Positions 33,815 through 37,502 of a DNA stretch of 37,502 bases are shown here, piece after piece (the stretch's first letter is position 1; every line of letters begins with the position of its first letter). The DNA comes from Monoraphidium neglectum (Eukaryota > Chlorophyta > Chlorophyceae > Sphaeropleales > Selenastraceae), in NCBI RefSeq assembly GCF_000611645.1, contig NW_014013444.1, positions 1 through 37,502 of the forward strand, written 5' to 3'. Below the pieces are notes generated by a model. The model had not been told where the DNA came from. It was given only the letters and a program-made list of their open reading frames with translations, and ran no database searches. Made by a program: the position numbers and the translations under genes.

Positions 33815-36800
33815 GCGATGCATGCACCCAGGAGACGATGGGAACGCAAGCGAGCGCAAAGGAAACTTCGCCGTCACATCGCACCCACCGGGCACGGGTG
33901 CGTCGTGACGCAGTCAAACTGAACGCCCTGCTGCCGCACTGGGCGGTACAGCCCCAGTGCCAGCATGCTCTGGTGGTGCAGCAGGTCGTGCCAATAGGCC
34001 CCATAGCTCCACCCCTCTGTCCAAGGCGCCTCGATGTGGACCAACACCACGGTCGGCGCGTGCAGCACCTCTGCCTGCTGCTGTGCCCCACGCTTTTCGC
34101 GCGCCGCACCCTTCGGGGGCGCGCCGCCGCGCGGCTCGCGGGGCGCGGCGGGCGGCGGCCTTGGCGGCGGTGGCGGCAGCGGCGACTGGTCTTTCTCCTG
34201 CCGTCCGTCGCGCGGCAGGGGCGCCGGCGGCTCGTCGCCGCCATCGGTGGCGGAGCGCGGCGACTCAGGATCCGAGTCCTGCCCCCGTGCCGCGCCGCCG
34301 CCGCTGCCGCGGACGAGCAGGGAAGTCGCGCGCCACCCAGCGGCGCGGCCCATGCTGCGGGAGAGCAGGCGGGGGTCGCCGCTGTGCCACTGGTGCATGA
34401 GTTTCAGCACAATCTTGTGGGCGCCGTGGTTGGTGTATGCCTGGCGAATAATGAGGGGTGGGCGGGCGCCACAAGTCAAACACGCAAAAAACGAAAGTTC
34501 TGACACAATGTTGCAGAGGTTGGGGGCTGAGCCATGCTTACGCCAGTACACGCAAACAGCACTCAGGACGGCGTTCATGGGTGCCGGCGGTGCGACGACG
34601 CGCGCGCTGTGGGCGGAGCCTATGTGTGGAAGCTGCTCGGAAGCTGCGCGAGGTGGTCGCGGCCTTACCTGGATGGCGAGGCTGTCCAAGCAGTAGGCCA
34701 CGAAGACAGACCCGGCCATATAGGCCGGGGACAGCCCGACCTGCGCATGAGAGGCGAAAGGATGCAATGCATGAAGGTGTGTGCACACAAGCACGTGCGA
34801 GTGCAACCACCTGGCCCGACAAGGGGTGGGGGGTACCCCGGCCTGGCCGGCGGGCCCGGACCTTCGCGGCCCACACATCAAGACTGTGCGCGCATGATAC
34901 AGATGGCATCGCCGTGCTGGGGAGCCAGCTACTTTGAAGCGCAGGGGCGGGGCGTGTTTCGCCCCCTCGCTTGGTGAGCGTGCGGGTGGTGTTGATGCAG
35001 GTGGCTCTACTTAATCCGCACCTGCATGAGCCGCACCCCTGGAATGGGCGTGGCCGGGTAGAGGTAAGCCATGTCTGCCGCCATGACCATCTCTGTATGA
35101 AGCTAGGGGGGTCGGGCAAGGGGGTTGGGAGGATGTCAGTTGCAGAGGGGTTGCAGTGGGGTTGGGGTGGGGTTGATGTGGGTGATGCGTCGAGGCAGTT
35201 CGACATGTTGGACGGCTGCCTGGCTGAATACTGTTCAGGTTTGGCATTCAGTGTGAAAGGGCGCGGTGAGGCGGCGCGGGGTGCGTCGCCGGCGTGCCGT
35301 GCGCTCCTGCTGGACGCCCGGGGGCTGCGCCCGAGCTGGCTTTGCTGGTGCACAATGGGGCCGATGCAGGGCCAGCCAACGGCAGGTCCCGCCTGCTCAA
35401 GTCAACCGTTTGGTACCGGCCGCTGGCAGTGCATCGCAGCCAAAAAGGCCCCGTCCAGACGGCCCCCAACACCGACCGAGCCGCAGCCGCCGGCGGCAAC
35501 GCGCATGAGGGCGCTCGCGACATGTGCGCGCGGGGGCAAGGGGGCAGGGGTGAGTAGCCTGCGGCCGATCGGGGCCGAGCGATGCGTGGAGGGCGGCGGC
35601 GGTGGCGCACCTCTATGTGCGGGTTGATGGTCTTGAGCTGCTGCCAGGTCTCAATGGTTTCTCCGTCTGTGAAGGGGGGGCAGCAACATGGGTGTGACGT
35701 CACGCGATGTCACACTGCGCCATACGCCATCATACGTGACTGGAGCAACAGCGCAAGGATGGGCCCCGTACAACCTGAGGGTATGGCCTGTTTTGCTTTG
35801 TACCAGGGCGTTCACTTTTGCCGCACGGTAGACGTGTGGTCTCCTGTCTTCCCTGAATTAGCCGCTGCACGCACGCAACCCCCCCCCCCTTGCTGGGTTC
35901 GCAGGAGCTTGCAGTATACCGCAACGCGTCCATCTTCCGCAGCCCGCATCACCGCTGCGGCCAACCCACCAGACATCGCTGCGGCCTCCAGAGCAGCATC
36001 CTCATCCTGCACCAGATCAAACTTGGGCAAAAGGATGCCGCGCGCCGCGCGCTCGGCGTTGGCCCGCAGGAGGTCCGCGGCGCTGTGGGCGCTGCCCTGG
36101 GGGGCGGGGAGGGGGAGGAGTGCGCGCAAGCAATTTGCGTGTGCGTCGCCTGTGGGATGGGAAGGGGCGTTTAGGGGCTCCCAGGTGGCCCTACGCAGCT
36201 CCCTGCCTGCATGGCATGCCTGCATTGGACTGTCAGGGTTCAGCAGAATAATCTTCACCTGGGAAATACTGCATGTGTATGTTGGCTGTCAGGTCAGCAC
36301 CCTCCCAGGTGCTTATCTGACAACCAACCAACACACGCAAGGCCCCCAACAAAGGAAGTTTGATTTAGGACAGCCTGCTGCGCCAACAATTTGCTTTGAC
36401 CAGTATAAATTACAGTAGTCACAAACACACTTGCCTGGCAGAACCAGACGTCCTTGAGCCGTGAGATGTCGTCCCAACCGGTGCCAGGCTCAGGCAGGGT
36501 GGTGTCTAGGATGACGATCGGCCGCCACCGTGCCAGGCGCTTGCTGCGGTCGCGGGAGGATGGTTGGCGTGTTTGGATGTGTGTTGAGTGTGTGCCTGAA
36601 TGTGTGTTTGTGTGTGTGCGTGTGCATGCACATGCATGCGTGCACGCGCGCGCGTGTGTGTATGTGTGTGTGAGAGCGTGGTGGAGGATGCTGCGTGCGA
36701 GGTAAGCCAAGCAGAACATGATTTTCTGTTTCATCAAGAGTGATGAATATGATGCAAAAATGCCAGAGCTTGGTGGCAGCAGGCCGCAGAAGGTGCGCAA

Positions 36801-37502
36801 GGAGGCGGGGCCGCGCGCGGGGCGCACCTCCTCAGGGGCGCGAGCATGGAGAAGAGGCCCTCAACGGAGGAGACGGGCCCAAACACGAGGATGTGGCCGT
36901 CAAAGGGGACGGGGCCTGCGATGACGATGCCGCTGGCGCCCTGCATGAGAGTGTTGTTTGAAGGGAGTGGCGCAGGGGCTGGGGAAGCTGCTGGCTCGAG
37001 CGGCGAGGGCGAGGGCGCAAACCGGGCGGAGCGGTGCGCGTTGCGGATCGTTGCGCTTCCGCTCGTCGACGGTTCGCCGCGCCGGCGAGACGCCCTGAAT
37101 TGAAAGCTGATCACGAGGCAGCTGTCTGTTTTCCTGATGCCGCCGGGCCCGCCGCGCGAGTTCGGAGAGCCCCTATAACAATGGCAGCTGCCGGAGAGCC
37201 ACGACCCGATAAGACCCACCAGTGCGTCCTCTGGGCCCCGGCAGTGGTAGCGCTTGTCTATGAAAGCCTCAGCCAGGTCGCGCCCCTGCCTGCTGGCAGA
37301 CCGCAGAAGATGAGCGGGCAGCGCATAGCTGAGCGGCTCGCCGACGCCCGTCACCAACGGGCTCCGCAGGGCGGCGCAGCTCTCGCCCGCGAACGCGGCC
37401 GCGGCGGCCGGCGCGGCCGGGCCGAGGGCGGGTGGCGGGGACGGGCGGCAGGCAGGGATGGGCTCCAGTTGGATTGACAGCGCCGCGCGCGCGGCCGGCG
37501 CG
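32793..37502 (-). CDS. Slo/BK-type potassium channel, C-terminal RCK part (5' truncated by window)
   Basis: Exons: 37220 to beyond 37502, 36828-36940, 36435-36543, 35880-36096, 35611-35666, 35022-35102, 34669-34740, 33889-34440, 32793-33506. Phases agree throughout and give about 730 residues. Landmarks follow RCK2 of Slo channels: GHILVFGPVSSVEG..LAPLR, RWRPIVILDT, VWFCQGSAHSAADLLRAN, LVQDEDAALEAAA, TEMVMAADMAYL, YMAGSVFVAYCLDSLAIQ, AYTNHGAHKIVLKLM, YWHDLLHHQSMLALGLYR, CVTTHPCP then LRPGDRAFVIANLDF. The pore, voltage sensor and most of RCK1 lie right of the window. RCK domains form the cytosolic gating ring. The C-terminal 190 residues are Gly/Ala/Ser-rich. Intron 35880/36435 uses a GC donor (tgccag|gcaagt). 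Another RCK-type K+ channel is the alternative. Confidence 0.75.
33751..33819. repeat. (CA)n(CG)n tract in a channel intron
   Basis: The sense (minus) strand reads (CG)n then (TG)n, starting about 70 bases after the donor of exon 33889-34440. It produces meaningless Val/Cys ORFs. Confidence 0.9.
36574..36673. repeat. TG-rich tract (CA on the sense strand) in a channel intron
   Basis: Interrupted TG repeats on the plus strand read as (CA)n on the gene's sense strand and end about 30 bases before the acceptor of exon 36435-36543. Confidence 0.9.
36941..37219 (-). other. Stop-free intron of length 3n in the channel gene
   Basis: The 279 bases between exons 37220-37502 and 36828-36940 have a GTGGGT donor and a CTCATGCAG acceptor but no in-frame stop. 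Retention would insert 93 residues, mostly Ser/Pro/Arg-rich, into the RCK1-RCK2 linker. Codon choice in the middle looks intronic, so I treat it as an intron. Retained coding sequence remains possible. Confidence 0.55.

Noticed and set aside
1..37502. tRNA, rRNA, CRISPR or transposon genes
   Set aside because: I saw no cloverleaf, rRNA-like, spaced-repeat, reverse transcriptase or transposase sequence on either strand. A dedicated search was not possible.

Overview
The window is nuclear DNA of a chlorophyte green alga. Supporting signs are very high GC content with G/C-ending codons, genes split into many small exons with GT-AG introns, the algal polyadenylation motif TGTAA behind the first gene, abundant (CA)n/(TG)n tracts inside introns, and a plant/algal-type isopropylmalate dehydratase. 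A 731-base run of N lies inside one intron. I built the gene models by joining exons so that reading frame and splice phase agree at every junction; only one junction fails (see findings).

Layout: (1) 225-562 (+), the last exons of isopropylmalate dehydratase large subunit (leucine synthesis, plastid). (2) 1172-10186 (+), a complete 20-exon gene for Golgi apparatus protein 1 (GLG1/MG-160), about 895 residues. (3) 10698-21729 (-), a 21-exon gene of about 1,668 residues. It joins a cellulose-synthase-like family 2 glycosyltransferase, with membrane segments and D/DxD/TED/QxxRW motifs, to a family 9 glycoside hydrolase (endoglucanase fold) in one protein. The junction lies within a single exon, and both GH9 catalytic residues appear to be replaced. 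This is the most striking item. (4) 23055-30981 (-), an 11-exon gene of about 1,708 residues for a single-pass surface protein: signal peptide, Ser/Asp-rich stalk, LamG/concanavalin-like domain, several fibronectin-II-like cysteine repeats, membrane span and cytoplasmic tail. (5) 32793 to beyond 37502 (-), the C-terminal half of a Slo/BK-type potassium channel (end of RCK1, all of RCK2), without an acidic calcium bowl.

Genes 1 and 2 point right. Genes 3-5 point left, so GLG1 and the glycosyltransferase-GH9 gene converge with only 511 bases between their stop codons. A Golgi cysteine-rich membrane protein, a glucan synthase-like enzyme and a lectin-like surface protein side by side suggest a cell wall/secretory theme, but eukaryotic neighbours need not be functionally linked.

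Across genes, sense-strand (TG)n tracts occur only near 5' splice sites and (CA)n tracts only near 3' splice sites, on both DNA strands (12 of 12 tracts). One intron carries both and could fold on itself. Three of about 58 modelled introns require GC instead of GT donors, and two GLG1 introns begin with duplicated copies of the preceding exon end plus donor site.
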